Below are positions 52,243-60,515 of a stretch of DNA of 64,000 bases, in pieces. A program made the translations under genes and the position numbers. The first letter of the stretch is position 1. Every line of letters begins with the position of its first letter. Below the pieces are notes generated by a model. The model did no database searches. It was not told the DNA's origin and saw only the letters and a list, made by a program, of their open reading frames with translations. This DNA comes from Paenibacillus auburnensis (GTDB lineage Bacteria; Bacillota; Bacilli; Paenibacillales; Paenibacillaceae): NCBI RefSeq assembly GCF_927798115.1, contig NZ_CAKMMG010000012.1, positions 114,257-178,256 on the forward strand, in the 5' to 3' direction.

Positions 52243-52909
52243 AACGATCCCTCCATGTCTTGAGAATGGATGTAAACATCCGTTTGCCGTCTTCCGAACC
52301 CAGTAGGCTGTTCGCAGCGCGTTCCGGGTGAGGCATCATGCCTACTACATTACCTGCCGCGTTGCTGATTCCCGCAATATCGGCTACCGAGCCGTTAGGG
52401 TTATCGCTGTATGTGAATACGATCTGATTGTTTGCTTTGAGCGATGCCAAAGTCTCTTCATCACAGTAATAATTGCCTTCGCCATGTGCGATCGGAATGA
52501 CAATTTCTTCATCCTTCGCATAATCAACCGTAAACGGGGTTGTGTTATTAACGACCTTAAGCACCGTGTCATGACAGCGGAACTTCATCGACATGTTACG
52601 ACGCAGCGCACCTGGCAGCAGCCCCGCTTCGGTCAGAATCTGGAACCCGTTGCAGATGCCCAGCACGAATTTGCCCTGCTCCACCGCTTTGGCCACTTCG
52701 GCCATTACCGGAGCAAACTGGGAAATCGCGCCGCAGCGCAGATAGTCACCATAAGAGAAACCGCCCGGCACGAGAATGCAGTCATACGCCGACAAGTCAG
52801 TCGCGGTATGCCACACATAATCTACAGGTTCACCAAGGCTGTCCTCTACCGCTTTGTAGCAGTCAATGTCGCAATTGGAGCCTGGAAAGACAAGTACAGC
52901 AAATTTCAT
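52220..52909 (-). CDS. purQ: FGAM synthetase glutaminase subunit PurQ
   Basis: 229 residues from ATG 52909 (5 bp after purS). Class I glutaminase: MKFAVLVFPGSNCDIDCYKAVED; the nucleophile Cys lies in GKFVLGICNGFQILTEAGLLPGAL; the His-Glu of the triad is in VVGMMPHPERAAN. It generates ammonia for PurL. The ORF could begin 22 codons earlier but would overlap purS and lacks a family start there. Confidence 0.96.
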   Translation of the reverse strand: MKFAVLVFPGSNCDIDCYKAVEDSLGEPVDYVWHTATDLSAYDCILVPGGFSYGDYLRCGAISQFAPVMAEVAKAVEQGKFVLGICNGFQILTEAGLLPGALRRNMSMKFRCHDTVLKVVNNTTPFTVDYAKDEEIVIPIAHGEGNYYCDEETLASLKANNQIVFTYSDNPNGSVADIAGISNAAGNVVGMMPHPERAANSLLGSEDGKRMFTSILKTWRDRYDAASIR

Positions 52910-52914
52910 GACTT

Positions 52915-53160
52915 TTAGTCCTCCAATTCGTAGCGGTAATCCTCGATCACCGTGTTGGCCAGCAGCTTTTCGCACATTTCCTTCAGGCGTCCTTCCGCTT
53001 CAGCGCGGTTGTCCGTATCGAGAGTCAGCTCCATGTATTTGCCGATGCGCAGACTTTCAACTTCCTGGAAACCTACCGAATGCAGCGCCCCCTGTACTGC
53101 TACACCTTGGGGATCGAGCACGCTTTTCTTGATGGTGACATAGACTGTCGCTTTTAACAT
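52915..53160 (-). CDS. purS: FGAM synthetase structural subunit PurS
   Basis: 81 residues: MLKATVYVTIKKSVLDPQGVAVQGALHSVGFQEVESLRIGKYMEL and a C-terminal ...ANTVIEDYRYELED, the complete small PurS fold. It bridges PurQ and PurL. Start ATG; the purC stop is about 170 bp upstream and the gap shows no clear feature. Confidence 0.95.
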   Translation of the reverse strand: MLKATVYVTIKKSVLDPQGVAVQGALHSVGFQEVESLRIGKYMELTLDTDNRAEAEGRLKEMCEKLLANTVIEDYRYELED

Positions 53161-53329
53161 ACGCTTGTAGTTCCTCCTAAAATTTAATGAGCCGATTGGG
53201 CCATAATTAACGAGATCTTCACCTGAAACTGAACCTGAACCCGCCGATAACCTTTAGATCAAAATAATTGTATAGAGTGCAACTAGCGCCTTGGCTGCAG
53301 CTTAGCAGACACGAGACATAAAAAACGGC

Positions 53330-54220
53330 TTACAAATCCTTGCCGGTAAGACGGTGATAGATATCCAAGTAACGGCGGCTGGTTTCTTCCACCACTTCAG
53401 GCGGCAGCGGGTCCGGCGTGCTGTTCTTGTCCCAGGAGGATGCGGAGAGATACGTCCGGACCGGCTCCTTGTCCATACTGTCAATTTCAATATCCAGTGC
53501 ATATTTATCTTTAGCCCAGAAGCGTGAAGCATCCGGCGTAAAAATCTCGTCAATCAAAATCACTTTGCCGTCCAGCAGGCCGAACTCGAATTTGCAGTCC
53601 GCAAGGATGATGCCGCGCTCATTGCAATATTCTCTGGCAAAAGCGAACAGCTTCAGGCTTTTCTCCTTCAGCTCAAGGGCCAGCTCCGCACCAATCTGCT
53701 CCTGCATCTGCTCGAAAGGAATGTCTTCATCGTGTCCTACATCATTTTTAGCCGCAGGTGTAAAAATCGGCTCCGCCAGCACCGCGTTTTTGCGCAATCC
53801 TTTGGGAAGCTCAATACCGTTAACTTTTCCGGTCTCCTGATACTGACGCCAGCCTCCGCCGGTAATGCAGCCGCGCACTACACATTCAATATCGATCCGC
53901 TCCGCTTTGCGTACCACCATGACGCGGTTTTTGAGTGCCTCGCGATCCCGTACAATGTCTCCTAGCTGATCAACATCAATGTGTACCACGTGGTTTTCAA
54001 TGAGATTTTTGGTCTGCCCGAACCAGAAGGCGCTAAGCCGGTTCAGCACATTTCCTTTGTCCGGCACCGCCGGGTCGAGCACATAGTCAAACGCGGAGAT
54101 CCGGTCCGTTACGACGATCAGTACATGTTCCCCCAAATCGTACAATTCGCGAACCTTTCCTTTATAGAGCAGCGGTGCATTTACGAGATCCACAGCCGTG
54201 GAAACGGCAGGGTATGTCAT
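53330..54220 (-). CDS. purC: SAICAR synthase PurC
   Basis: 296 residues from ATG 54220 (GGGAGGAAAGGTC upstream). An open frame extends to 54301, but that piece is not family-like. Motifs: LLYKGKVRELYDLGEHVLIVVTDRISAFDYVLDPAVPDKGNVLNRLSAFWF; CVVRGCITGGGWRQYQETGKVNGIELP; LADCKFEFGLLDGKVILIDEIFTPDASRFW. It joins aspartate to CAIR. The purB-purC gap (54221-54587) contains the second copy of the palindromic repeat. Confidence 0.95.
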   Translation of the reverse strand: MTYPAVSTAVDLVNAPLLYKGKVRELYDLGEHVLIVVTDRISAFDYVLDPAVPDKGNVLNRLSAFWFGQTKNLIENHVVHIDVDQLGDIVRDREALKNRVMVVRKAERIDIECVVRGCITGGGWRQYQETGKVNGIELPKGLRKNAVLAEPIFTPAAKNDVGHDEDIPFEQMQEQIGAELALELKEKSLKLFAFAREYCNERGIILADCKFEFGLLDGKVILIDEIFTPDASRFWAKDKYALDIEIDSMDKEPVRTYLSASSWDKNSTPDPLPPEVVEETSRRYLDIYHRLTGKDL

Positions 54221-54321
54221 GACCTTTCCTCCCTTGAACAAATGATCTTGCTTATATACTTGAGCTGCAAGCGCTGGAGTGTTGATTGTTCTCCGCTTCA
54301 CCGGAGAATTGAAACCATTCG

Positions 54322-54465
54322 TTGGTTAATTGGGTCACTGCAAGGAATGTTTGGACTTCCAGCCGCTGTTGTCTCCAGATTTCTATGATTTATATCGCTT
54401 ATAGCGGATGAAATCCGGAGACAAAGGCGGACGCTACCGCTCTTACAGTTCCAAAATTCCTCTCC
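54322..54465. repeat. palindromic repeat in the purB-purC gap, copy 2
   Basis: Same outline as copy 1: TTGGTTAATTGGG, AAGGAATGTTTGGACTTCC, then the stem GTCTCCAGATTTC (54371-54383) pairing with GAAATCCGGAGAC (54410-54422) in 12 of 13 positions (one G-U type mismatch), and CAGTTCCAAAATTCCTCTCC at the end. The stem bases differ from copy 1 but pairing is kept. Confidence 0.85.
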
Positions 54466-54587
54466 GTTCCTCATAACTGCTTATTGTTCAATTCTGTCGC
54501 TGCCGCTCCAGAACAACAACTCCCCGGCGCCTCCGCCCGTATTATTCTCCAGCTCTTTAGTTCACCACTAACTTACCTTTTTATTAG

Positions 54588-55883
54588 TTAGATAAGTTCT
54601 AGCTTGCGGAAAATGGTGTCCACATGCTTAAGGTGCCAGGAAGGATTGAAGGCATCGTCGATTTCTTCCGGACTAAGCACAGCCGTGATTTCCGGAGTAG
54701 CTTCGACGATATCGCGGAACTGGGTCTGTTCTTCCCAGGCCTGCATCGCACGCGGCTGCACTGTATCGTATGCCTGTTCGCGGCTGAAGCCTTTGTCGAT
54801 CAGCTTGGTCAGGATGCGGCCCGAGAACGGAACACCGTAGGTGCGGTTCATGTTGCGCTTCATATTTTCCGGGAACACGGTCAGGTTCTTCACAATGTTG
54901 CCGAAGCGGTTCAGCATGTAGTTCAGCAGCATCGTTGCATCCGGCAGGATAATCCGTTCCACAGAGGAATGCGAGATATCACGTTCATGCCAGAGCGGCA
55001 CATTCTCGTAAGCTGTAACCATGTGGCCGCGGATCACGCGCGACAGTCCGGAGATGTTCTCGCAGCCGATCGGATTGCGTTTATGCGGCATCGCGGAGGA
55101 GCCTTTTTGACCTTTGGCAAAAGCCTCTTCCACCTCACGGATTTCGCTCTTTTGCAAAGCGCGGATTTCAGTGGCAAATTTGTCGAGCGATGTTGCTACC
55201 AGTGCAAGTGTAGCCATATATTCAGCATGGCGGTCACGCTGCAGCGTCTGGGTCGAGATCGGAGCCGGGCTGGTTCCCAGCTTCTTGCAGACGAATTCTT
55301 CCACGAACGGGTCGATGTTGGCATAGGTGCCGACTGCACCGGAGATTTTACCGAATTGAACGCCTTTAGCCGCATGGCGGAAGCGATCCAGGTTACGTTT
55401 CATTTCCTCATACCACAATGCCATTTTGAGACCGAAGGTTGTAGGCTCGGCATGTACACCATGGGTACGTCCCATCATCGGAGTATCTTTGTAGGCGATC
55501 GCTTTATCCTTGAGAATTTCGATGAAATTGATGATGTCCTGCTCCAGAATCTCGTTCGCCTGACGCAGCAGGTATCCGAGCGCTGTATCCACAACATCTG
55601 TGGAAGTTAATCCGTAGTGCACCCATTTGCGCTCTGCACCTAGGCTCTCTGATACCGCACGGGTAAAGGCGATCACGTCATGACGGGTTTCCAGCTCAAT
55701 TTCGTTGATTCGTTCAATATCAAACTTGGCGTCCTTGCGCAGCTTAGCCGCGTCTTCCTGCGGGATGACCCCCAGCTCAGCCCAGGCTTCACAAGCACAA
55801 ATTTCTACTTCAAGCCACGCATTAAATTTATTTTCTTCGGTCCAAATGGCCCGCATCTCAGGTCTGCTGTAACGTTCGATCAT
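54588..55883 (-). CDS. purB: adenylosuccinate lyase PurB
   Basis: 431 residues. Start MIERYSRPEMRAIWTEENKFNAWLEVE. The fumarase/aspartase signature is GSSAMPHKRNPIG at residue about 262. HYGLTSTDVVDTALG and MMGRTHGVHAEPTTFG are the other conserved blocks. It cleaves SAICAR to AICAR and later adenylosuccinate to AMP. Only 6 bp after purK. The stop is followed by the repeat-containing gap. Confidence 0.97.
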   Translation of the reverse strand: MIERYSRPEMRAIWTEENKFNAWLEVEICACEAWAELGVIPQEDAAKLRKDAKFDIERINEIELETRHDVIAFTRAVSESLGAERKWVHYGLTSTDVVDTALGYLLRQANEILEQDIINFIEILKDKAIAYKDTPMMGRTHGVHAEPTTFGLKMALWYEEMKRNLDRFRHAAKGVQFGKISGAVGTYANIDPFVEEFVCKKLGTSPAPISTQTLQRDRHAEYMATLALVATSLDKFATEIRALQKSEIREVEEAFAKGQKGSSAMPHKRNPIGCENISGLSRVIRGHMVTAYENVPLWHERDISHSSVERIILPDATMLLNYMLNRFGNIVKNLTVFPENMKRNMNRTYGVPFSGRILTKLIDKGFSREQAYDTVQPRAMQAWEEQTQFRDIVEATPEITAVLSPEEIDDAFNPSWHLKHVDTIFRKLELI

Positions 55884-55889
55884 ATCTGT

Positions 55890-57107
55890 TCAGTTCCTCC
55901 AAAGGTTAGTTTGCTCTACCCAGGACAATCCGTCGCCGGTATCCTTGCAGAGCAGGTTGATATGGCCCATTTTTCGGCCGTTTTTGCTCTCGGTCTTGCC
56001 ATATATATGAAGCTTGGGAGCAATCCCAAGCCGGCTTGCCGCCTCATCCGGATGTCCGGTCCGCTGAATCACACCGTCCAAATGCTCTCCGAGTACATTT
56101 ACCATGACCACCGGGGTAAGCAGTGCAGTCTCACCGAGCGGCAGATTGCAGATCGCCCGGATGTGCTGCTCAAACTGCGAAGTCACACAGGCGTCCATCG
56201 TATAATGCCCCGAATTATGCGGACGCGGCGCCAGTTCATTGACGAATAATTCCCCGTCTTCCGTAACGAACATCTCCACAGCCAGCAGTCCGACTGCGTT
56301 CAGTCCGGACACTAGCCGTTCGGCCAGCTCGCAGGCCCGCTGCCGGATATCCTCCGGGACTCGCGCCGGCACAATGGACAGGTGCAGAATGTTGTTCACA
56401 TGGATGTTCTCCGAAGGCGGGAAGCACTTCACTTCACCAGAGGTGCTGCGCGCGGCAATGACGGAAATTTCACACTTGAATTTCACGAATTTCTCCAGCA
56501 CCAGCTCCGGTGCTTCGGCGTCTCCGTGCTGCGATGCCGCGTTAGGTGCCACCTGCCGGAAGGCTGCCTCCAGCTCTTCAAGTTGGCGGATGACGGCTTG
56601 TCCCTTGCCGTCATATCCCCCTGTGGCGGTCTTCAGCACACAGGGCAGGCCCAGCTCGGCAGCCGCGGCGGTAAGCTCCGCCAGGCTGCCGACCTTGCGG
56701 TACGGGGCAACGGGCACGCCCGCAGCCTCGATCGCGGCCTTCTCGCGCAGCCGGTGCTGCGTCGTATACAGCAGCTCGCTGCCCTGCGGCACGTACGATT
56801 CCTCCGTCAGCAAGGCGGCTACGCCGGCGTCGACGTTCTCGAACTCGTACGTGATAACGTCCGCGCGCTGCGCCAACTCCCGCGCCGCGTCGCGGTCATT
56901 GTACGCCGCGGTGATCTGCGGCGTTACTTGCCCGCAGGGCGCATCCGGCGCAGGGTCCAGCGCCACGAAGCGGTACCCCATGGCGCTGCCGGCCAGCGCC
57001 ATCATGCGGCCGAGCTGGCCGCCGCCGAGCACGCCGATCGTCGTCCGGCCCGGCAGCAGCGTGCGGGCTGCATCCAAAGCACCGGCCTTCAATTCTTCGT
57101 GCCTCAT
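55890..57107 (-). CDS. purK: N5-carboxyaminoimidazole ribonucleotide synthase PurK
   Basis: 405 residues, ATP-grasp enzyme carboxylating AIR. After a short N-terminal extension (about 20 residues) comes GRTTIGVLGGGQLGRMMALAGSAMGYRFVALDP. GLPCVLKTATGGYDGKGQAVI is the ATP-grasp core, and ELFVNELAPRPHNSGHYTMDAC the metal site. The ATG overlaps the purE stop by 4 bp. The 5' end is more GC-rich than the neighbouring genes. Acts with PurE. Confidence 0.96.
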   Translation of the reverse strand: MRHEELKAGALDAARTLLPGRTTIGVLGGGQLGRMMALAGSAMGYRFVALDPAPDAPCGQVTPQITAAYNDRDAARELAQRADVITYEFENVDAGVAALLTEESYVPQGSELLYTTQHRLREKAAIEAAGVPVAPYRKVGSLAELTAAAAELGLPCVLKTATGGYDGKGQAVIRQLEELEAAFRQVAPNAASQHGDAEAPELVLEKFVKFKCEISVIAARSTSGEVKCFPPSENIHVNNILHLSIVPARVPEDIRQRACELAERLVSGLNAVGLLAVEMFVTEDGELFVNELAPRPHNSGHYTMDACVTSQFEQHIRAICNLPLGETALLTPVVMVNVLGEHLDGVIQRTGHPDEAASRLGIAPKLHIYGKTESKNGRKMGHINLLCKDTGDGLSWVEQTNLWRN

Positions 57108-57589
57108 AAGCTGTCGCTGCTTTCCAGCACTTCGTGCTCTATCGCTTCACGACGCTGCTGTACCCGGCCTTGTACCTCCGGATCAAAGGCACCGATGATC
57201 TGCGCCGCAAGTAAGCCTGCATTGGTTGCACCTGCACGCCCAATCGCCACGGTGGCCACCGGGATTCCTCCCGGCATCTGCACAATAGATAGCAGCGAAT
57301 CCAGGCCGTTCAGTGCTTTGGACTGCACCGGCACACCGATAACGGGCAGAATCGTCTTTGCCGCGACCATGCCCGGCAGATGTGCTGCACCGCCCGCTCC
57401 GGCAATAATAACCCGGAGACCGCGTGCTGCCGCTTCCTCCGCATAGCGGAACATCAGATCCGGCGTACGATGTGCAGAGATGACTTTTTTCTCATACGGA
57501 ACTTTCAGCTCTTCCAGCACGGCACAGGCATACTCCATCGTTTCCCAATCGGATTTGCTGCCCATGATAACTCCAACCTGCACAGACAT
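57104..57589 (-). CDS. purE: N5-CAIR mutase PurE
   Basis: 161 residues: MSVQVGVIMGSKSDWETMEYACAVLEEL; KKVISAHRTPDLMFRYAEEAAARGL; IAGAGGAAHLPGMVAAKTILPVIGVPVQSKALNGLDSLLSIVQMPGGIPVATVAIG. Class I PurE (works with PurK). First gene of the operon; its leader (57590-57925) carries the riboswitch and terminator. Complete. Confidence 0.97.
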   Translation of the reverse strand: MSVQVGVIMGSKSDWETMEYACAVLEELKVPYEKKVISAHRTPDLMFRYAEEAAARGLRVIIAGAGGAAHLPGMVAAKTILPVIGVPVQSKALNGLDSLLSIVQMPGGIPVATVAIGRAGATNAGLLAAQIIGAFDPEVQGRVQQRREAIEHEVLESSDSL

Positions 57590-57669
57590 GTTTCAACCTA
57601 CCTTCCGCTCAATATAGAAACTCATTTGCTTTAAGTTGTCCCGTTTCTCACTAGTTTTCCATAAATCCG

Positions 57670-57720
57670 AAAAAAAAAGCCCGGATTCCAGACGCATTTT
57701 GCTGCGGGTGGACCCAGACT
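57670..57720 (-). terminator. leader terminator of the pur operon
   Basis: On the minus strand AGTCTGGGTCCA... pairs (with wobbles) with ...TGGAATCCGGGCT, followed by TTTTTTTT. It lies 81 bp before purE and 123 bp after the riboswitch aptamer, as expected for a transcription-attenuation switch. The leader between them holds two more strong hairpins. Confidence 0.75.
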
Positions 57721-57842
57721 ACTGCAGGAATCAGGAGAGGACTGCTCCGCTATCCGCCAGAGGCGGAGATCAAGTCAAGCGCAGAGCTCGCCGCCCCGTA
57801 TACCGGAGCGGCGCTTAAGAGCTGTTCTAGTCATCCTATTTC

Positions 57843-57909
57843 CTCGTAGTCCGGCAATTTACGGTTACCGGGTAGAAACTTCCGGGCCCTATTCCCGGTT
57901 TTATACGAG
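57843..57909 (-). ncRNA. guanine-class purine riboswitch aptamer
   Basis: P1 is formed by CTCGTATAA and TACGAG. P2 is CCGGG-AATAGGG-CCCGG and P3 is CCGGTA-ACCGTAAA-TTGCCGG. The conserved junction GAAGTTTCTACC and the terminal GACTA match the purine-riboswitch consensus. C in GACTA (not GATTA) marks the guanine/hypoxanthine type. It controls the whole pur operon, presumably by ending transcription at 57670-57720 when guanine is plentiful. Confidence 0.93.
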
Positions 57910-57923
57910 CTCTTCATAGGTTC

Positions 57924-57953
57924 AGTTTAACAATGCCCTACACTTCGTGTCAA
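57924..57953 (-). promoter_or_regulatory. pur operon sigma-A promoter
   Basis: -35 TTGACA (57948-57953), then a -10-like TAAACT or TTAAAC (17-18 bp spacing, 57924-57930). The start of transcription would fall 8-15 bp before the riboswitch. Confidence 0.65.
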
Positions 57954-57956
57954 CTT

Positions 57957-58000
57957 AAACACGAACATTGTTATTTCCAGCCGTCAAAACGTTCGCTTTT
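57957..58000. promoter_or_regulatory. inverted PurBox pair (PurR operator)
   Basis: AAACACGAACATTG (57957-57970) on the plus strand and AAAAGCGAACGTTTT on the minus strand (57986-58000) form an inverted pair about 18 bp apart. Both contain CGAAC as in the Bacillus PurR box. They abut the -35. PurR binding here would repress when adenine is plentiful (PRPP relieves it). Confidence 0.75.
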
Positions 58001-58127
58001 GGGCACAATCAAATTCCTGAAAATGGCTAATCGAACAGCGAATGGCCTCTTTCTCCACGTTTATGCTTCCTGTAGAACTATAGAAAAAAGGGAGGAACAC
58101 CTAAGCGTCCCGCCCGCTAACCCTCTA

Positions 58128-58562
58128 TTATTTTACGACCAGTACCGGAATCCGGGAGCTTTGTACCACATTATGGCTTACGCTGCCCAGGACAAATTCA
58201 CGTATTCCTCCAAGTCCGCGGCTGCCGATGACAATAACATCCACATTCTGCTCCTTGGCATAATTCAGAATCACTTCAGCAGGAGAACCCTGCAGCAGCT
58301 CAACAGTCGCATTCAGGCCTTCCTCTTCCAGACGTCCCTTCACTTCTTCCGTGGTCTGCACTGCCAAATCATAATAATCCTTGTTCACTGAAGCCGGCAG
58401 AGGCGCGAGTGCTTCCCCGATGAAAAACCGCGGGAATTCAAATGCGTGTACGACGTAAATGGAGGAACCGGGAGTTACCTTAGCCAGTTCGATCGCCCGC
58501 TCCAATGCCTGATTGGAAGCTTTTGACCCGTCATAGGCGAGCAAAATTTTAGAGAATAACAT
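58128..58562 (-). CDS. universal stress protein (UspA family)
   Basis: 144 residues from ATG 58562 (AGAGG 8 nt upstream; a GTG 9 bases earlier is possible). MLFSKILLAYDGSKASNQALERAIELAK, then the ATP-binding motif GSRGLGGIREFVLGSVSHNVVQ (G-x2-G-x9-G-S) near the C-terminus, ending IPVLVVK. It is a soluble nucleotide-binding protein induced by stress in relatives. Stand-alone, upstream of and on the same strand as the pur operon. Confidence 0.92.
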   Translation of the reverse strand: MLFSKILLAYDGSKASNQALERAIELAKVTPGSSIYVVHAFEFPRFFIGEALAPLPASVNKDYYDLAVQTTEEVKGRLEEEGLNATVELLQGSPAEVILNYAKEQNVDVIVIGSRGLGGIREFVLGSVSHNVVQSSRIPVLVVK

Positions 58563-58612
58563 ATACGCCACCTCTTTCTGTTTTGTGTAACCAGTAGCCT
58601 ATTTTCAAAACA

Positions 58613-58876
58613 CTATCTTAAAAAATACCCATACAGCAGGATGTTAAGCACTAGCAGCAGCGGAATTCCGATCCGGAAGGAAGTATGCCTTGTTTTATGC
58701 CGTTTGCGGTACATCGCAATCCATATACCCAGTGCGCCGCCCATAAACGCCAGCAGAAACAGCGTCTTCTCCGGCACACGTTCACGCCGCGCGCGGGCTT
58801 TATTCTTGTCTTCGGACATCACCACATACGCGATGATATTAATCAGCACAAACCACAGCAGCACGCCCCTGACCAT
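58613..58876 (-). CDS. DUF1294 membrane protein
   Basis: 87 residues from ATG 58876 (GGAGG 10 nt upstream). Three short hydrophobic helices: VRGVLLWFVLINIIAYVVM, TLFLLAFMGGALGIWIAMY and IPLLLVLNILLYGYF. The loop RRERVPEKTLFLLAFMGGALGIWI..RHKTRHTSF is characteristic of DUF1294. Function unknown. 50 bp from the usp start on the same strand. Confidence 0.85.
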   Translation of the reverse strand: MVRGVLLWFVLINIIAYVVMSEDKNKARARRERVPEKTLFLLAFMGGALGIWIAMYRKRHKTRHTSFRIGIPLLLVLNILLYGYFLR

Positions 58877-58970
58877 CTTTCCGGCCCCTCCTTCTTGCAT
58901 CCTATCTACTTCCTATTATATTCCCCTTTGCCTCAAAAAACCAATAATCCTCACATCAGCTGCCAAGTAT

Positions 58971-60215
58971 CTACCCCGCTCTGTGAAGCCTTTTGGCAGC
59001 TGCTGCGGGCTCACGAATCCATACCCAGGATAATACCGCAGCCAGTGCCGCAGCAAATCCGCCCAGCCAAAAACCGCCTCTGAGCCCATAGGCAGCACTC
59101 ATCCACCCGGCCACAAAAGGGCCTCCCGACATGCCAAATGCATAGACTGCCTGATAGAAGCCCATCGCTGTAGCCCGTTTAAACGACTCTACTCCCGCTA
59201 CCGACTTGCCCAGCAGCAATGGAAAAATCAGTCCCTGCATAAAACCATTCCCCACCTGTGTCGCACACAGCGCAGCAAGCGTCGGCATGGACGGGATCAG
59301 CAGGGTAAACAGCGCACTCCCGGCAAAACCCAGCAGCAGAGTCCCTCTATCTCCGAGCAGCCTGCCAAACATCCGGGAGCCATAAAGTGTGGCTGCAGCA
59401 TGCGGCACCATGAAAGATAACGTTAACCAGCCGAGGCTTTCCTTACTCGCACCTATATCAAGCGCCTGGTTAGGCGTGTAGCCGAACATGGTAATGAAGA
59501 GAACACAATGCGCCAGTACGGACAACAGCGAGACTTTGACCAACAGCGGTTCCTTCATTACACCCGCCAGGTCTCTGAGCCGGATCCCGCCTTCGCGTTT
59601 CGCCTGTCTCTGTTCAGGTAAACGCAGCGCAAGCAGCATAGCAAGTACCGCTACAATACTTCCGGCTATAAAAGGAGTGTTCCATCCCCAATGCTCAACC
59701 ATATAGCCGCTGATCATCATGCTGGATAATTGGGCAATGACAGTGGTGAACTGCAGCATCCCCATCGCTCGCCCCGCTTCCTCCTTTGGAAAATACCCCG
59801 CAAACATTACCGAATATACGACCCAGGCGGAGGCTGCAATCCCTGACACAGCACGGGCCACCAATGCCCAGACCGGATCTGCACCGGCCATAAAAATCAG
59901 ACAGCTCGTGCCGCTAGCGATCAGGCCCAGATAAATGAACGGCCGCCGCCGGTTCAGATAATCCGACCCGATGCCGATAGGCAGCCGGCACAGAATCTGC
60001 ATCAGCCCGTACACACCAAGTACCGCACCGACCATAATATAAGATGCACCGAGATGCTCCACATAAGGTGAGAGTACCGGAACATAAATATAAGAAGAGA
60101 ACCAGAACATAAATACGATAGCTAAAAAGTAAATCCGGCTGTTTCCTTTTCCATTAGAAGGCCCAGCCGCCACCTGCTCCTGATCATACTGCCTTTCTGC
60201 TTCTGAAGGTACCAC
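58971..60215 (-). CDS. MFS transporter
   Basis: 414 residues, 12 predicted helices, GTG start (GGAG 10 nt upstream). The A-motif GIGSDYLNRRRPFIYLGL lies between TM2 and TM3 (about residues 78-96) and the second-half copy GSRMFGRLLGDRGTLLLG lies near 280. The N-terminal 30 residues are a soluble charged segment. It resembles drug or metabolite exporters in the YfkF/YttB-like group. Substrate unknown. No regulator is next to it. Confidence 0.88.
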   Translation of the reverse strand: MVPSEAERQYDQEQVAAGPSNGKGNSRIYFLAIVFMFWFSSYIYVPVLSPYVEHLGASYIMVGAVLGVYGLMQILCRLPIGIGSDYLNRRRPFIYLGLIASGTSCLIFMAGADPVWALVARAVSGIAASAWVVYSVMFAGYFPKEEAGRAMGMLQFTTVIAQLSSMMISGYMVEHWGWNTPFIAGSIVAVLAMLLALRLPEQRQAKREGGIRLRDLAGVMKEPLLVKVSLLSVLAHCVLFITMFGYTPNQALDIGASKESLGWLTLSFMVPHAAATLYGSRMFGRLLGDRGTLLLGFAGSALFTLLIPSMPTLAALCATQVGNGFMQGLIFPLLLGKSVAGVESFKRATAMGFYQAVYAFGMSGGPFVAGWMSAAYGLRGGFWLGGFAAALAAVLSWVWIREPAAAAKRLHRAG

Positions 60216-60381
60216 TCCAATATCACTCCATTCACATTTGCCGGGATCTCTCCTCCCGGCCTAATTCCTTTCAGTAAACCATATCTTTCTTACATATAAC
60301 AGTAGCAATCTTATTTCATTTCACGTAAGCAAAATTCCCAGTATGCTCTCACGCATATAACCTGTGCAGTCCTTTAACCTA

Positions 60382-60414
60382 AACAAGACCGCAGATCATC
60401 TCCGCAGTCTTGTT
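60382..60414 (-). terminator. terminator of topB
   Basis: AACAAGACTGCGGA / TGCGGTCTTGTT stem, loop GATGATC-like; the following TTTAGG has only a short T tract. 102 bp after the topB stop. The 60216-60515 gap shows nothing else. Confidence 0.5.
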
Positions 60415-60515
60415 CACGCACCTCTCACAAACAACCTTATACAAGGACGTTCGATCCTTACCCGGTATTTAATTTCCTTATTAAGGAATAAAATGCCACG
60501 GTAAACCAGCCCGAA

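Noticed and set aside
57700..57715. GGGTGGACCC on the plus strand considered as a T-box
   Set aside because: It lies in a leader transcribed from the other strand, lacks the stem I and antiterminator context, and is part of the terminator stem.
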